64,000 bases of DNA from Marinilactibacillus sp036039175 (GTDB lineage Bacteria > Bacillota > Bacilli > Lactobacillales > Carnobacteriaceae_A): NCBI RefSeq assembly GCF_036039175.1, contig NZ_JAYXKP010000002.1:1-64000 (forward strand). Direction: 5' to 3'. Below are positions 18,193 to 26,481 of the stretch, in pieces; the stretch's first letter is position 1, and every line of letters starts with the position of its first letter. The notes under the pieces are model-generated. The model was given only the letters and a program-made list of their open reading frames with translations, was not told where the DNA came from and did no database searches. The translations under genes and the position numbers were made by a program.

Positions 18193-20052
18193 CTATCTAT
18201 TAAAGTATAATATTGGTTCGTCTTTAGCCTTATCTAAGGACCTATAATTTTTATCATTAGCATATCTCAAAAGTTTTTCTTTCAAGTCATCACTTTCGCT
18301 GAAAATAATATTATTAACGAAATTTACAACGTCATCATAAGGTTTATTCGTAACGTTGCCTACAAAAATTTTGTCATAAACTTGACTACCAGTATGTTCG
18401 TCCGAAGTCATAAGCTCTTCGAATAATTTCTCTCCTGGACGTATCCCTACCTCTTTGATTTGAATGTCTTTTTCAGTATATCCTGATAGTTTAATCATTT
18501 TTTTAGCTAGATCTACTATTTTGACTGGCTGATTCATATCTAGCACAAAAATTTCGCCTCCTTTAGCCAATGAACCTGCCTGCAAAACTAACTTACTAGC
18601 TTCTGGAATTGTCATAAAGTAACGTGTCATTCTAAAATCTGTAATTGTGATGGGCCCTCCCATAGAAATTTGCTCTTTAAAGAGGGGGATTACACTTCCT
18701 CTACTTCCTAAAACATTTCCAAATCGGACAGCAACAAATTTAGTATTATTCTTTTCGTTTAAGCCAGTAACAATCATTTCCGCAATTCTCTTCGTTGCAC
18801 CCATAACATTTGGAGGATTAACTGCTTTGTCAGTAGAGATCATTACGAAACTTGATACACCTACCATCTTAGCAGCCTCAGCCATGTTTTTAGTTCCAAA
18901 TATATTGTTTTTAACGGCTTCTACTGGATTTGATTCCATAAGTGGAACATGTTTGTGCGCAGCTGCATGATAAATTTGGTCTGGTTTATATTTCTGCATG
19001 ACCTCTATTATTCTATTTCTATCTTGTATATCTGCGATAACAGATATAATTTCACTTCCGGCATCGTATTTTGATAATTCTTTATTTATTAAATAGATAG
19101 AATTTTCGCCATGACCTAACAATATGATACGTTTAGGAGTAAATCGTATAATTTGTCGACAAATTTCTGATCCGATAGATCCTCCTGCCCCACTAATTAG
19201 AATAGTTTGGGAAGATAATTTTTCAGAAAGTAGTTCAATATCTAATTTAACTTCTTCTCTGCCAAGAAGGTCTACTACATCTATTTCTTTAAACTTATTG
19301 ACTTCATAACTTCCAGTAACAATTTCTTCAACTGATGGCATTTGGTTAATTTTAACTTTTAAATCAGTTAATAGATCGATAATTTCTTCTATCTTTTTAG
19401 AATTTAATGAAGGGATTGCCAATGTTACTTGATCTATATCATACTCATATATAATTTCTTTTAATTGGGACGTATCTCCCAAAATAGGCACTCCATACAA
19501 TAAGGTATTGTATTTATTTTTATCATCATCTATCAATCCTATAATCTCAATCGCAGGATTTTTATGAATATGCTTTATGAAAAGTGAACCACCTTCTCCT
19601 GCTCCAATAATTAACGTTCTAAAGCGTTCCATTTCAATTGGGTCTCTTCTTAATTGTAATTTCTTTCTATGTTCAATGTATATTCTCCAAAACACTCTAC
19701 TTCCGATTATAAGAGTCGCCGCTACAATATACGACATAAACAGAAATCGATAGCTGAATCCTTGATATATGATCAATGATACTACCGAAGATATTAAGTA
19801 AGATATTGTAATTACTTTGGCGTGATTTATAATCTCATTGATACTTGTAAATCTATTGATTTTATCAAAAGTACGTGTTTTCAAAGCAATAATAATATAA
19901 GTTACTAGCATTAAGAGAGTTACTATAGCGTAACTTTGTTGTGATAGACTTAGAAAAGGTATTAAAAATATATACGCAAACATACTTGAGAACAGCATAA
20001 ATAAAGCATCGACTGCACCTAGTACTAGTCTTTTTAATGATCGTGTCATCAT
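18193..20052 (-). CDS. UDP-HexNAc 4,6-dehydratase (CapD/PglF/WbpM-like)
   Basis: A 619-residue membrane-bound nucleotide-sugar dehydratase. Four N-terminal helices (about residues 8-115) are followed by a CoA-binding-3-type Rossmann domain (LIIGAGEGGSLFIKHI) and then the catalytic SDR domain, with ISGAGGSIGSEICRQI, AAAHKHVPLME, MISTDKAVNPPNVMGATKR and RFGNVLGSRGSVIPLF. The Met-containing MGATKR replaces the classical YxxxK, as in the long WbpM/PglF class. It should convert UDP-GlcNAc to the 4-keto-6-deoxy sugar. No aminotransferase lies nearby, so the keto-sugar is probably reduced by the adjacent SDR. A 16-bp terminator-like stem separates it from cpsD. Confidence 0.9.
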   Translation of the reverse strand: MMTRSLKRLVLGAVDALFMLFSSMFAYIFLIPFLSLSQQSYAIVTLLMLVTYIIIALKTRTFDKINRFTSINEIINHAKVITISYLISSVVSLIIYQGFSYRFLFMSYIVAATLIIGSRVFWRIYIEHRKKLQLRRDPIEMERFRTLIIGAGEGGSLFIKHIHKNPAIEIIGLIDDDKNKYNTLLYGVPILGDTSQLKEIIYEYDIDQVTLAIPSLNSKKIEEIIDLLTDLKVKINQMPSVEEIVTGSYEVNKFKEIDVVDLLGREEVKLDIELLSEKLSSQTILISGAGGSIGSEICRQIIRFTPKRIILLGHGENSIYLINKELSKYDAGSEIISVIADIQDRNRIIEVMQKYKPDQIYHAAAHKHVPLMESNPVEAVKNNIFGTKNMAEAAKMVGVSSFVMISTDKAVNPPNVMGATKRIAEMIVTGLNEKNNTKFVAVRFGNVLGSRGSVIPLFKEQISMGGPITITDFRMTRYFMTIPEASKLVLQAGSLAKGGEIFVLDMNQPVKIVDLAKKMIKLSGYTEKDIQIKEVGIRPGEKLFEELMTSDEHTGSQVYDKIFVGNVTNKPYDDVVNFVNNIIFSESDDLKEKLLRYANDKNYRSLDKAKDEPILYFNR

Positions 20053-20116
20053 GTTACCCTCTCTCGTATTGTCTAAATTATTTAAAATAAAAATTCGTGA
20101 GCTTCTATACCCGATA

Positions 20117-20158
20117 AAATAAAATAGAGTAGCATACTATTACTACTCTATTTTATTT
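20117..20158 (-). terminator. Terminator or attenuator between cpsD and the CapD gene
   Basis: A perfect 16-bp stem (20117-20132 with 20143-20158) encloses a 10-nt loop. Read on the minus strand it is followed by a T-rich run (TTTTATTTTAT with the stem's own arm). It lies between cpsD and the biosynthetic genes, so some or all transcripts should end after the regulatory genes. Confidence 0.75.
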
Positions 20159-20185
20159 AATTATTAAACCTTGATCTCTAGGAAA

Positions 20186-20887
20186 TCAATTTCCGTAGTA
20201 ATAATAATAGTTTTCTTCTGTTTTTTCAACTTTATTCATCACTGCACCTAATAGTTTAGCCTGAACATTATCCAGTAATTCTTTTGATTTGATAACATGA
20301 TCTTTTTTAACTTCACCTTTTGGAATAACAAACAAAACTCCGTCTACTTTTGAAGCCATAATTTGTGCATCGGTTACAGCTAGTACTGGTGGCATATCAA
20401 AAATAATCATGTCAAATTGTTGTTGCATAATTTCAATAATTTCATTTATACGTTTCGAAGCAAGTAATTCTGCAGGATTTGGAGGAATAGCACCACTTGT
20501 CAGTAGATACAGTCCCTCTACTTGAGTTCGAGCTATACTATCTTCTAAAGTCAAACTTCTATCTGTCAATAAAGTTGTCATTCCTATATTATTCCTAGTA
20601 TTAAATGTTTTATGGACTGTTGGTTTTCTTAAATCTGCATCAACTAGCAATACTCTTTTATCTTCTGAGGCAAATATTGCAGCCAAATTTGCTGAGACAG
20701 TGGATTTTCCAGAAGAAGGTCCTGCCGATGTTACTACAATCGTTTTCAATTCTTCATCAATCATTGAGTATTGAATGTTTGTTCGAATTGTTCTAAATTG
20801 CTCTGATATTACGGAAGAAGGTCTATTCATAACTATCAATCCAGGTCTATCATTTGTATTTTTATTTTTATCTCTCTTAAAAAACAT
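20186..20887 (-). CDS. cpsD: Capsule BY-kinase (CpsD/Wze/CapB)
   Basis: A 233-residue bacterial tyrosine autokinase. It shows Walker A GPSSGKST (56-63), Walker A' LLVDADLRKPT (80-90) and Walker B IIFDMPP (161-167). The C-terminal tail ENYYYYYGN carries five tyrosines (227-231), the usual autophosphorylation cluster. The R-residue-rich EQFRTIRTNIQY (29-40) is the oligomerisation motif. It works with CpsC at the membrane to regulate polymer length and export. The gene is 12 bp after cpsC. It is the only kinase pair seen for the two polysaccharide loci of this window. Confidence 0.94.
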   Translation of the reverse strand: MFFKRDKNKNTNDRPGLIVMNRPSSVISEQFRTIRTNIQYSMIDEELKTIVVTSAGPSSGKSTVSANLAAIFASEDKRVLLVDADLRKPTVHKTFNTRNNIGMTTLLTDRSLTLEDSIARTQVEGLYLLTSGAIPPNPAELLASKRINEIIEIMQQQFDMIIFDMPPVLAVTDAQIMASKVDGVLFVIPKGEVKKDHVIKSKELLDNVQAKLLGAVMNKVEKTEENYYYYYGN

Positions 20888-20899
20888 TATTATGCTCCT

Positions 20900-21643
20900 T
20901 TATACTCTCGATCGAGAAGTTCTATTTTCAGTTTTGGTTTTTCTGGATATATTGTCACTGTCAGAATTCAATTCATCAGTCGACATTCTAGAAATTGCTC
21001 CTAAATTATTCCAACCCAGTTCGTCTACTATAAATTTATCTTCTTTAACAGTTGTATCTAATATCTCTAAGGTAAATGCTACTGCTACTCCTAACATACC
21101 ACCTACAAAAATTCCAATAACCATATTCAAAGTATTGTTTGGAGAAACAGGATTTGTATCAGCTACAGCTTCAGAAATAATAGTCACATTGTCGACATTC
21201 ATAATTGAATTCAAATTATCTCTGAAAACATTTGAAGTTGTATTTGCAATTTCTGCTGCTTCATAAGGGTTATCGTCTGTTACTTGTAACGAAAACACTT
21301 GAGAGTTTTCCGAAGTTGTGACACTTATTTTGTTTCTAAGTTGCCCTGTAGATTGTTCCATACCAATTTCTTCAATAACAGGTTCTAATATGATAGGATT
21401 TCTAATTATATCTGAGTAAGTATTAATTAGCTGGACGTTGGTATCTATGTCTGATCTTTGAATAACTTCTGTCTCTTGAGATCTATTAACCAGTAATTGT
21501 GAAGTGGCACTGTATTGAGGTGTAGCTACAAAGAACGTATACCCTGCTGCCAAAACGAGACCAATTATAGTCATATTCATTATTAAAACGAACCTTTTCT
21601 TAAAAATATTAAAAAGTTCAAAAACTGTAATTTCTTTTTCCAT
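20900..21643 (-). CDS. cpsC: Polysaccharide co-polymerase / kinase activator (CpsC/Wzd)
   Basis: A 247-residue Wzz-family protein. Helix 1 lies at about residues 19-39 and helix 2 at about 170-193, framing an extracytoplasmic domain of the usual Gram-positive length; SPNNTLNMVIGIFVGG gives the Pro-rich entry to helix 2. The cytoplasmic tail (after DTTVKEDKFI) is longer than in many CpsC proteins and ends in a Ser/Arg/Thr-rich stretch. It should activate CpsD and set chain length. A GGAGG ribosome site lies upstream of the ATG, and a promoter is suggested 65 bases upstream. Confidence 0.92.
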   Translation of the reverse strand: MEKEITVFELFNIFKKRFVLIMNMTIIGLVLAAGYTFFVATPQYSATSQLLVNRSQETEVIQRSDIDTNVQLINTYSDIIRNPIILEPVIEEIGMEQSTGQLRNKISVTTSENSQVFSLQVTDDNPYEAAEIANTTSNVFRDNLNSIMNVDNVTIISEAVADTNPVSPNNTLNMVIGIFVGGMLGVAVAFTLEILDTTVKEDKFIVDELGWNNLGAISRMSTDELNSDSDNISRKTKTENRTSRSRV

Positions 21644-21708
21644 TATATCCTCCTGTAAAACCTAATTAATACTTAACTTTGGTTTTTAATATATAAATTT
21701 TTAGTTTA

Positions 21709-21736
21709 AATATAGTTTATCATAAAAACAATTCAA
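21709..21736 (-). promoter_or_regulatory. Candidate promoter for cpsCD
   Basis: On the minus strand TTGAAT (21731-21736) and TATATT (21709-21714) stand 16 bp apart, about 65 bases before cpsC. The 203-bp gap and the weak terminator after the dehydrogenase gene support a separate start here, but the hexamers were matched by eye only. Confidence 0.4.
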
Positions 21737-21814
21737 AAAACGTTTTTTCTAATATTTATGTTATATCTGACAATAATAAACGACTATTCATGCAATTAGT
21801 GTTAATGACAAATA

Positions 21815-21838
21815 AAGCCCCTCAAAATTAGGAGACTT
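21815..21838 (-). terminator. Weak terminator after the UDP-sugar dehydrogenase
   Basis: On the minus strand AAGTCTC and GGGGCTT can pair through a 10-nt loop using two G-U pairs, followed by TATTT. It lies just below the stop codon at 21847, and termination would be partial at best. Confidence 0.4.
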
Positions 21839-21846
21839 CATTTATC

Positions 21847-23016
21847 TTAATCTAAATTATACAAATCTCTAGTGTATACTTTCTCTTTGACGTCTATTAA
21901 ATCGTTGGTTAAACGATTAGCAACAATAACGTTTACTTCATCTTTAAAACTTTTTAGATTATTATTTACTATAGAATTATAAAATAGCTTATCTTCTAGA
22001 ACAGGTTCATAAACAATTACTTCAACGCCTTTAGCTTTCAAACGTTTCATAATTCCCTGTATTGAACTTTGTCTATAATTATCTGAACCAGCTTTCATAA
22101 CCAGTCTATAAATCCCAACTTTTTTAGGGTTTTTGGCTAGAATCTGTTCTGCAATGAAATCTTTTCTTGTTCTATTAGCATCAATTATTGCACCAATAAT
22201 TTTATTAGGCACTTTATCATAGTTCGCTAATAACTGCTTTGTATCTTTAGGCAAGCAATAGCCTCCATACCCGAATGATGGATTGTTATAGTGATCTCCA
22301 ATACGTGGATCTAAACCTACTCCATCAATGATGGATTTAGTATCTAAACCATGTACTTCAGCGTAAGTGTCTAATTCATTGAAGTAAGCCACTCGTAGGG
22401 CTAAATACGTATTTGCAAAAAGTTTTACTGCTTCTGCCTCTGTAGAATCCATTAATAAAACTGGAATATCTTTTTTGATTGCACCTTCTACTAAAAGATT
22501 TGCAAATTTCTGCGCACGAGCCGATTTTTCTCCAACAATAATTCTACTTGGATAGAGATTGTCATACAGAGCATTGCCCTCTCGAAGAAATTCAGGAGAA
22601 AAAATAATTCTGTTAGTATTATATTTTTTTCTAACTAATTCTGTATATCCAACCGGAATAGTAGATTTCACGATAATCGTAGCATCTGGAGCAAATTTCA
22701 ATACATCTTCGATCACTACTTCCACTAAAGAGGTATCAAAGTAGTTATTTTTGTCGTCATAATTTGTAGGCGCAGCGATGATAACATATTCAGGATTGTG
22801 AGCATAGGCAATATTTTTATCTGAAGTAGCTTCAAGATCTAATTTTTCATTTACTAGAAATTCTTCAATTTCTTTGTCAACTATTGGTGACTCCTTGTTG
22901 TTAATCATCTTTACTTTTTCTTCTATAACTTCTAAAGCTTTCACTTGGTTGTTTTGCGCTAGAAGAATAGCATTAGACAAACCTACATATCCCATTCCAA
23001 CTACTGTAATCTTCAT
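21847..23016 (-). CDS. UDP-glucose 6-dehydrogenase family (HasB/Ugd-like)
   Basis: A 389-residue nucleotide-sugar dehydrogenase that would oxidise UDP-glucose (or a UDP-HexNAc) at C6 to the uronate with two NAD. It has an N-terminal Rossmann motif VVGMGYVGLSNAILLA, then KSTIPVGYT and SPEFLREGNALYD. The catalytic cysteine lies in FGYGGYCLPKDTKQLL, and NRTRKDFI begins the C-terminal domain. The SPEFLREGxAxxD and short length fit the streptococcal UDP-glucose dehydrogenases better than ManNAc dehydrogenases. The ATG at 23016 follows GAAAGGA; an in-frame TTG precedes it. It lies between the LCP gene and cpsC, so locus A's polymer probably contains a uronic acid. Confidence 0.87.
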   Translation of the reverse strand: MKITVVGMGYVGLSNAILLAQNNQVKALEVIEEKVKMINNKESPIVDKEIEEFLVNEKLDLEATSDKNIAYAHNPEYVIIAAPTNYDDKNNYFDTSLVEVVIEDVLKFAPDATIIVKSTIPVGYTELVRKKYNTNRIIFSPEFLREGNALYDNLYPSRIIVGEKSARAQKFANLLVEGAIKKDIPVLLMDSTEAEAVKLFANTYLALRVAYFNELDTYAEVHGLDTKSIIDGVGLDPRIGDHYNNPSFGYGGYCLPKDTKQLLANYDKVPNKIIGAIIDANRTRKDFIAEQILAKNPKKVGIYRLVMKAGSDNYRQSSIQGIMKRLKAKGVEVIVYEPVLEDKLFYNSIVNNNLKSFKDEVNVIVANRLTNDLIDVKEKVYTRDLYNLD

Positions 23017-23042
23017 CAAGCATTTCCTTTCAAGTAGTATCT

Positions 23043-24014
23043 TTAGTAGATTTCGAGTTCCTGTTTAAAGATAGTACTAACTCTTTGTATTTCTTCATCT
23101 GGTATAAATTCATAATAAACTCCATCTTGAAGTCGACCAGTACCTGACAACTGTTCTTGATCAATCGTAGTGATTGCAGAGTTATACTTAGTAAATGCAT
23201 CTATCATATCGTCAAATGTTAAATTGGTCTGCATATTAGCACTTAAAGTATTCAGAACAGCTCTATAATTCAAAACGGAATCAACTGAAGCCATCTTTCT
23301 GATAGTTGTTTGAACTACTTCTCGCTGTCTTTCTTGTCTACCATAATCGCCATTAGGATCTTCTTTACGCATTCTTGAATATTCTAGAGCCATTTTCCCA
23401 TTCATGTTCATTTGTTGACCATTTTTAAAATTATATCCACCTTGTTCAAAAGTCAAATGAGGTGTTAGCGTGATTCCACCTACTGCGTCAACGATTTGTT
23501 GTAACCCCTCCATATTAACTGACACATAGTAATCTATCGGAATATCAAATAGATTTTGTACAGTATTTACAGACATCGAAGTACCTCCAAACGCATACGC
23601 ATGATTTATTTTATCCATCGTATTGCGCCCTACAATTTCAGTGTACGTATCTCTAGGAATACTAACTAAAGTTGTTTTTTTTGAATTGGGATTAACAGTC
23701 ATAACCATCATCGTATCTGAACGACCTTGTTCAACCCTACCGTCATCTCCTGTGTCAATACCCATTAACAAAATCGAAAAAGCATCCGTCCCGTCGTCTA
23801 CTACTACAGGCCTTTCCCTTTTTTGTTCGTGATCTGAAGGAATGTACATATCTTCAGTAGATGACTGAATATCGCTATATACTCTCCAACCTACAAATAA
23901 ACCTAGAATAGTTAGCACCCCAAGAACTAATAGAACTATCACCATAATTCTTTTAAATAAAGACTTTTTCTTCTTCCCTTTTCGTTTTCTTCTAACTTTA
24001 CCTTGCTCTTCCAT
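23043..24014 (-). CDS. LytR-CpsA-Psr (LCP) family glycopolymer ligase
   Basis: A 323-residue membrane-anchored protein. A very basic cytoplasmic tail (residues 7-24, KVRRKRKGKKKK) precedes a single helix (about 27-47). The extracellular LCP domain follows with LLMGIDTG, the QGRSDTMMV motif, VSIPRDTYTEI, KINHAYAFGG and a DYGRQERQREV block, the Arg and Asp residues that bind the polyprenyl pyrophosphate. LCP proteins attach capsule, teichoic acid or other glycopolymers to peptidoglycan. GAGGGA before the ATG gives a good start. It is the first gene of locus A, 26 bp upstream of the dehydrogenase. Confidence 0.93.
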   Translation of the reverse strand: MEEQGKVRRKRKGKKKKSLFKRIMVIVLLVLGVLTILGLFVGWRVYSDIQSSTEDMYIPSDHEQKRERPVVVDDGTDAFSILLMGIDTGDDGRVEQGRSDTMMVMTVNPNSKKTTLVSIPRDTYTEIVGRNTMDKINHAYAFGGTSMSVNTVQNLFDIPIDYYVSVNMEGLQQIVDAVGGITLTPHLTFEQGGYNFKNGQQMNMNGKMALEYSRMRKEDPNGDYGRQERQREVVQTTIRKMASVDSVLNYRAVLNTLSANMQTNLTFDDMIDAFTKYNSAITTIDQEQLSGTGRLQDGVYYEFIPDEEIQRVSTIFKQELEIY

Positions 24015-24379
24015 ATTTATCCCTCTTTCTTTGTACTACGTATGTAAAACAGTCTAACCTATTGTAACAGTTTAATGCTTTCAAACAATAGGTTAGATGT
24101 GAATAATTTATAAAAATTGTGTTTTTTACAAACCAATTTTAAATTATAACTCGAATATATTTTCAAATATATATTACGGAGTACTTATATAAATTTAATA
24201 CTTTGTACAAATTCAAATTATTTGATTTAAATTGAAAACGCATTGCCATTCATACTTTATTGTAATTTTTTTGAATTTACACCGATTTTACTTTATAATA
24301 ATTAAAGTCTTGCAAAATTTACACAAATTTTACAATTCCAATATATATTAGAATAGAGCGTGTTAATTGAAATGGAACA
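24015..24379. other. Divergent intergenic region upstream of locus A
   Basis: A very AT-rich gap between the LCP gene and the plus-strand membrane protein. It holds a 12-bp inverted repeat (24054-24065 with 24085-24096). A minus-strand promoter candidate has TTGGTT near 24131-24136 and TATAAA near 24107-24112, 18 bp apart. The upper part should carry the plus-strand promoter (TATATT near 24345), but I see no convincing -35. No gene is visible here. Confidence 0.5.
24054..24096 (-). promoter_or_regulatory. 12-bp inverted repeat in the locus A leader
   Basis: Positions 24054-24065 (CTAACCTATTGT) are the exact reverse complement of 24085-24096, with a 19-nt loop. It lies 40-80 bases before the LCP start codon, downstream of the candidate promoter, so it would be transcribed. 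No long T-run follows, which fits an operator or mRNA stem better than a simple terminator. Confidence 0.5.
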
Positions 24380-25210
24380 TGAAAGACCGACGATATTTAC
24401 AAAGCTTACCGAAAAAAGGTTATAATAATCACTTGCAGTATTTTTTTGGTTACTATACTAGGAATATTAGCAATAGATGTTTTTAACTTATTTGGTTCTA
24501 GAACTTATTTGGTTGAAAACAACTGGGAAAGACCTTTTTTCTGGCATCACTGGTATTTAAATGGTGGACCTTTTGAGTTTGCGCAATACAGTTTTCTGGG
24601 ATTCACCGCACTGTATAGTGCACGAAATGCTATGCTTGGAGATCGTATAAATAAACGTTTCTGGGGCGTTTTTAGTATTGCCGTGTTATATTTACTGATT
24701 GAAGATGCTGGAGATCCAAGACACTTTATTCGCCACTACGTACAGCTTTTTGTTGGAGAGACTTATGGCGGGCAAGGTGTATGGGGAACCGTTACTGAAC
24801 TGATCTATTTTGGAATACTAGGTTCTATTCCAGTATATGCCTATTTAAGATATGGTCATAAAGCACTTAAGAACTATTTTAGATCGAAAGTATTTTTATT
24901 GAGTGGTTTCTTTTTCTATGCTTTGGCAGCTGGTTCTTCCTTTATTGGTAGTGCTTTTGAAGCTGTATTCGAAAATAACTTGTATATGGTCGTAGGTAGA
25001 GAGATTGTTGCGATTATCGTTAATTTCGGTGGGCCTGAGGTAGAAGCTATGTACACTGGACCTCGCTACCACTCTATCAGTTATACGATTATGGATTCTC
25101 CTTACGAAGAATCGCTGGAATTAATCGGTGGAACACTATTACTACTAGCTGCCGTTTCCTTTATGAGAACGTACTATGCCGAGCGAAATAATAATAAACC
25201 CTTATATTAA
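24380..25210 (+). CDS. Polytopic membrane protein of unknown function, probable 5' frameshift
   Basis: I do not recognise this protein. The frame open from the TTG at 24446 gives 254 residues with about six hydrophobic segments, including GVFSIAVLYLLIEDAG, VTELIYFGILGSIPVYAYL, FLLSGFFFYALAAGSSF and a C-terminal LIGGTLLLLAAVSF. It also holds conserved-looking RPFFWHHWYLNGG and DAGDPRHFIRHY. No ribosome site precedes that TTG, and the first helix would be cut. The same frame continues upstream to about 24384, reading KTDDIYKAYRKKVIIIT, a natural basic N-terminus, but an ATG at 24378 is out of frame by one base in an AAA run. Deleting one A would restore ATG-AAG-ACC. Either the start is non-canonical or the gene is frameshifted. 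It lies alone on the plus strand. Confidence 0.6.
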
Positions 25211-25313
25211 TTAAATTGTGACAAGATTATTCAAAACAAGCTCTACACAAAGGTGTTTTGACTTTTATACAATTACCAAATCCTTATAAATTGGTAATTG
25301 CTATTGTCACGTT

Positions 25314-25346
25314 AAAGACTCTACTCTTTTAAGCAGTAGGGTCTTT
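25314..25346 (+). terminator. Intrinsic terminator after the membrane protein
   Basis: AAAGACTCTACT (25314-25325) pairs with AGTAGGGTCTTT (25335-25346), 12 pairs including one G-U, followed by TCTT. It is oriented to end the plus-strand transcript. A second hairpin without T-run (AATTACCAA at 25271 with TTGGTAATT at 25291) lies just upstream. Confidence 0.75.
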
Positions 25347-25361
25347 TCTTCATACGAATAA

Positions 25362-25393
25362 AAGAGAGCATACTCCAAGTGATATGCTCTCTT
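25362..25393 (-). terminator. Intrinsic terminator for the flippase-GT2 pair
   Basis: AAGAGAGCATA (25362-25372) pairs with TATGCTCTCTT (25383-25393), an 11-bp perfect stem with a 10-nt loop. On the minus strand it is followed by TTTATT. It lies about 95 bases beyond the stop codon of the GT2 gene at 25488. Confidence 0.75.
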
Positions 25394-25487
25394 AATATAA
25401 ACAAACTAATAAAAAATCTGCTCTAATATAAAATGGATTTTATTTAGTAAGAGAATTGACCTTGAAGATCTAATATCTAGAAGTAAT

Positions 25488-26477
25488 TTAACTGTATCTC
25501 ACTTTTCTAAAAATTTTAACGAACTTCCTCGTTAGCTTGTTTGAACCTTCAAGAAACAACATATGGTCTTTTAGCGTAAGAGTATCCACTTTTTTTAAGT
25601 CACTATAGTATACATTTCTCTCTTTTTTTTGCTCAAATTCAGAAGATATTTTTAATTTTTTTCTTAGATATTTGAGATGAATTTTTTTTTTGTAATTTTT
25701 TTTATCTTCATCTGGTATCTCATTTATTGAATCGATAACTTCATTTAAAATAATTTCATGATTTTCGGCTTTTTTTATTTCGGATGAAAAGCTTCTTTCC
25801 CCTCTAGAATGACTCCCCTCTCTAACATAGACAAAAAATAATGGTTCATCCAAGTACTTGATTTTATTTTGATAAGCTACTGGCAATATCAACTGCCAAT
25901 TTTGACCGGCACGAGATTCAAAAATTTTTCCATCTTTCAATTTACACATCAAAACATCTCTTCTAACAAGATAAGCTCCCCCGTGAAAAATTGCGTTCTT
26001 TTCAAAAATCATATCATCAAATAGATTTCTATTTGTACCTTCTGGTCTAATAAGCTCTTCTAATAAATTCTTATCACTATTCACTAAGTGTGTCTTGTTT
26101 AGTACAAAATCGTAGTTTTCATTTTCTTCTAGTATTGCCACTCTTTTTTCAATGCTATCTTCTGAGAAGTAGTCATCGGAATCTGGCCATGTCAGGTATT
26201 TTCCACGTGCAAGACTTAACCCTTTGTTGATTGCTGCTGCCTGTCCAGCATTTTCTTGATAAACATAATCTAATAGAATACCTTTTGACTTAAATTTTTC
26301 CGAATTAGATAATATAACTTCTTTTGTACGATCAGTTGATCCGTCATCTACAATGACTAACTGAATGTTATCATACGTCTGACTCAATACTGATTCTAGG
26401 AATTTTTGTATGAACTTTTCTCCATTGAAGCAAGGTGTCATGATACTAACTAGCGGATTTGAAGGTCTCATCTTCAC
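25488..26477 (-). CDS. Family 2 glycosyltransferase
   Basis: A 329-residue GT-A transferase with VSIMTPCFNGEKFIQKFLES, VIVDDGSTDRTKEV, QENAGQAAAINKGLSLARG and the DxD-type WPDSDDYFS. The QAAAxNxGL segment resembles GT2 enzymes of the EpsE/WbbD-like class. The C-terminal third is highly charged and predicted helical, with no membrane segment. Translation starts at a GTG at 26477 seven bases after AAGGAG; ATG two codons later is the alternative. It follows the flippase gene by four bases, so the two form a small transcription unit between the two large loci. Confidence 0.87.
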   Translation of the reverse strand: MKMRPSNPLVSIMTPCFNGEKFIQKFLESVLSQTYDNIQLVIVDDGSTDRTKEVILSNSEKFKSKGILLDYVYQENAGQAAAINKGLSLARGKYLTWPDSDDYFSEDSIEKRVAILEENENYDFVLNKTHLVNSDKNLLEELIRPEGTNRNLFDDMIFEKNAIFHGGAYLVRRDVLMCKLKDGKIFESRAGQNWQLILPVAYQNKIKYLDEPLFFVYVREGSHSRGERSFSSEIKKAENHEIILNEVIDSINEIPDEDKKNYKKKIHLKYLRKKLKISSEFEQKKERNVYYSDLKKVDTLTLKDHMLFLEGSNKLTRKFVKIFRKVRYS

Positions 26478-26481
26478 TTAT

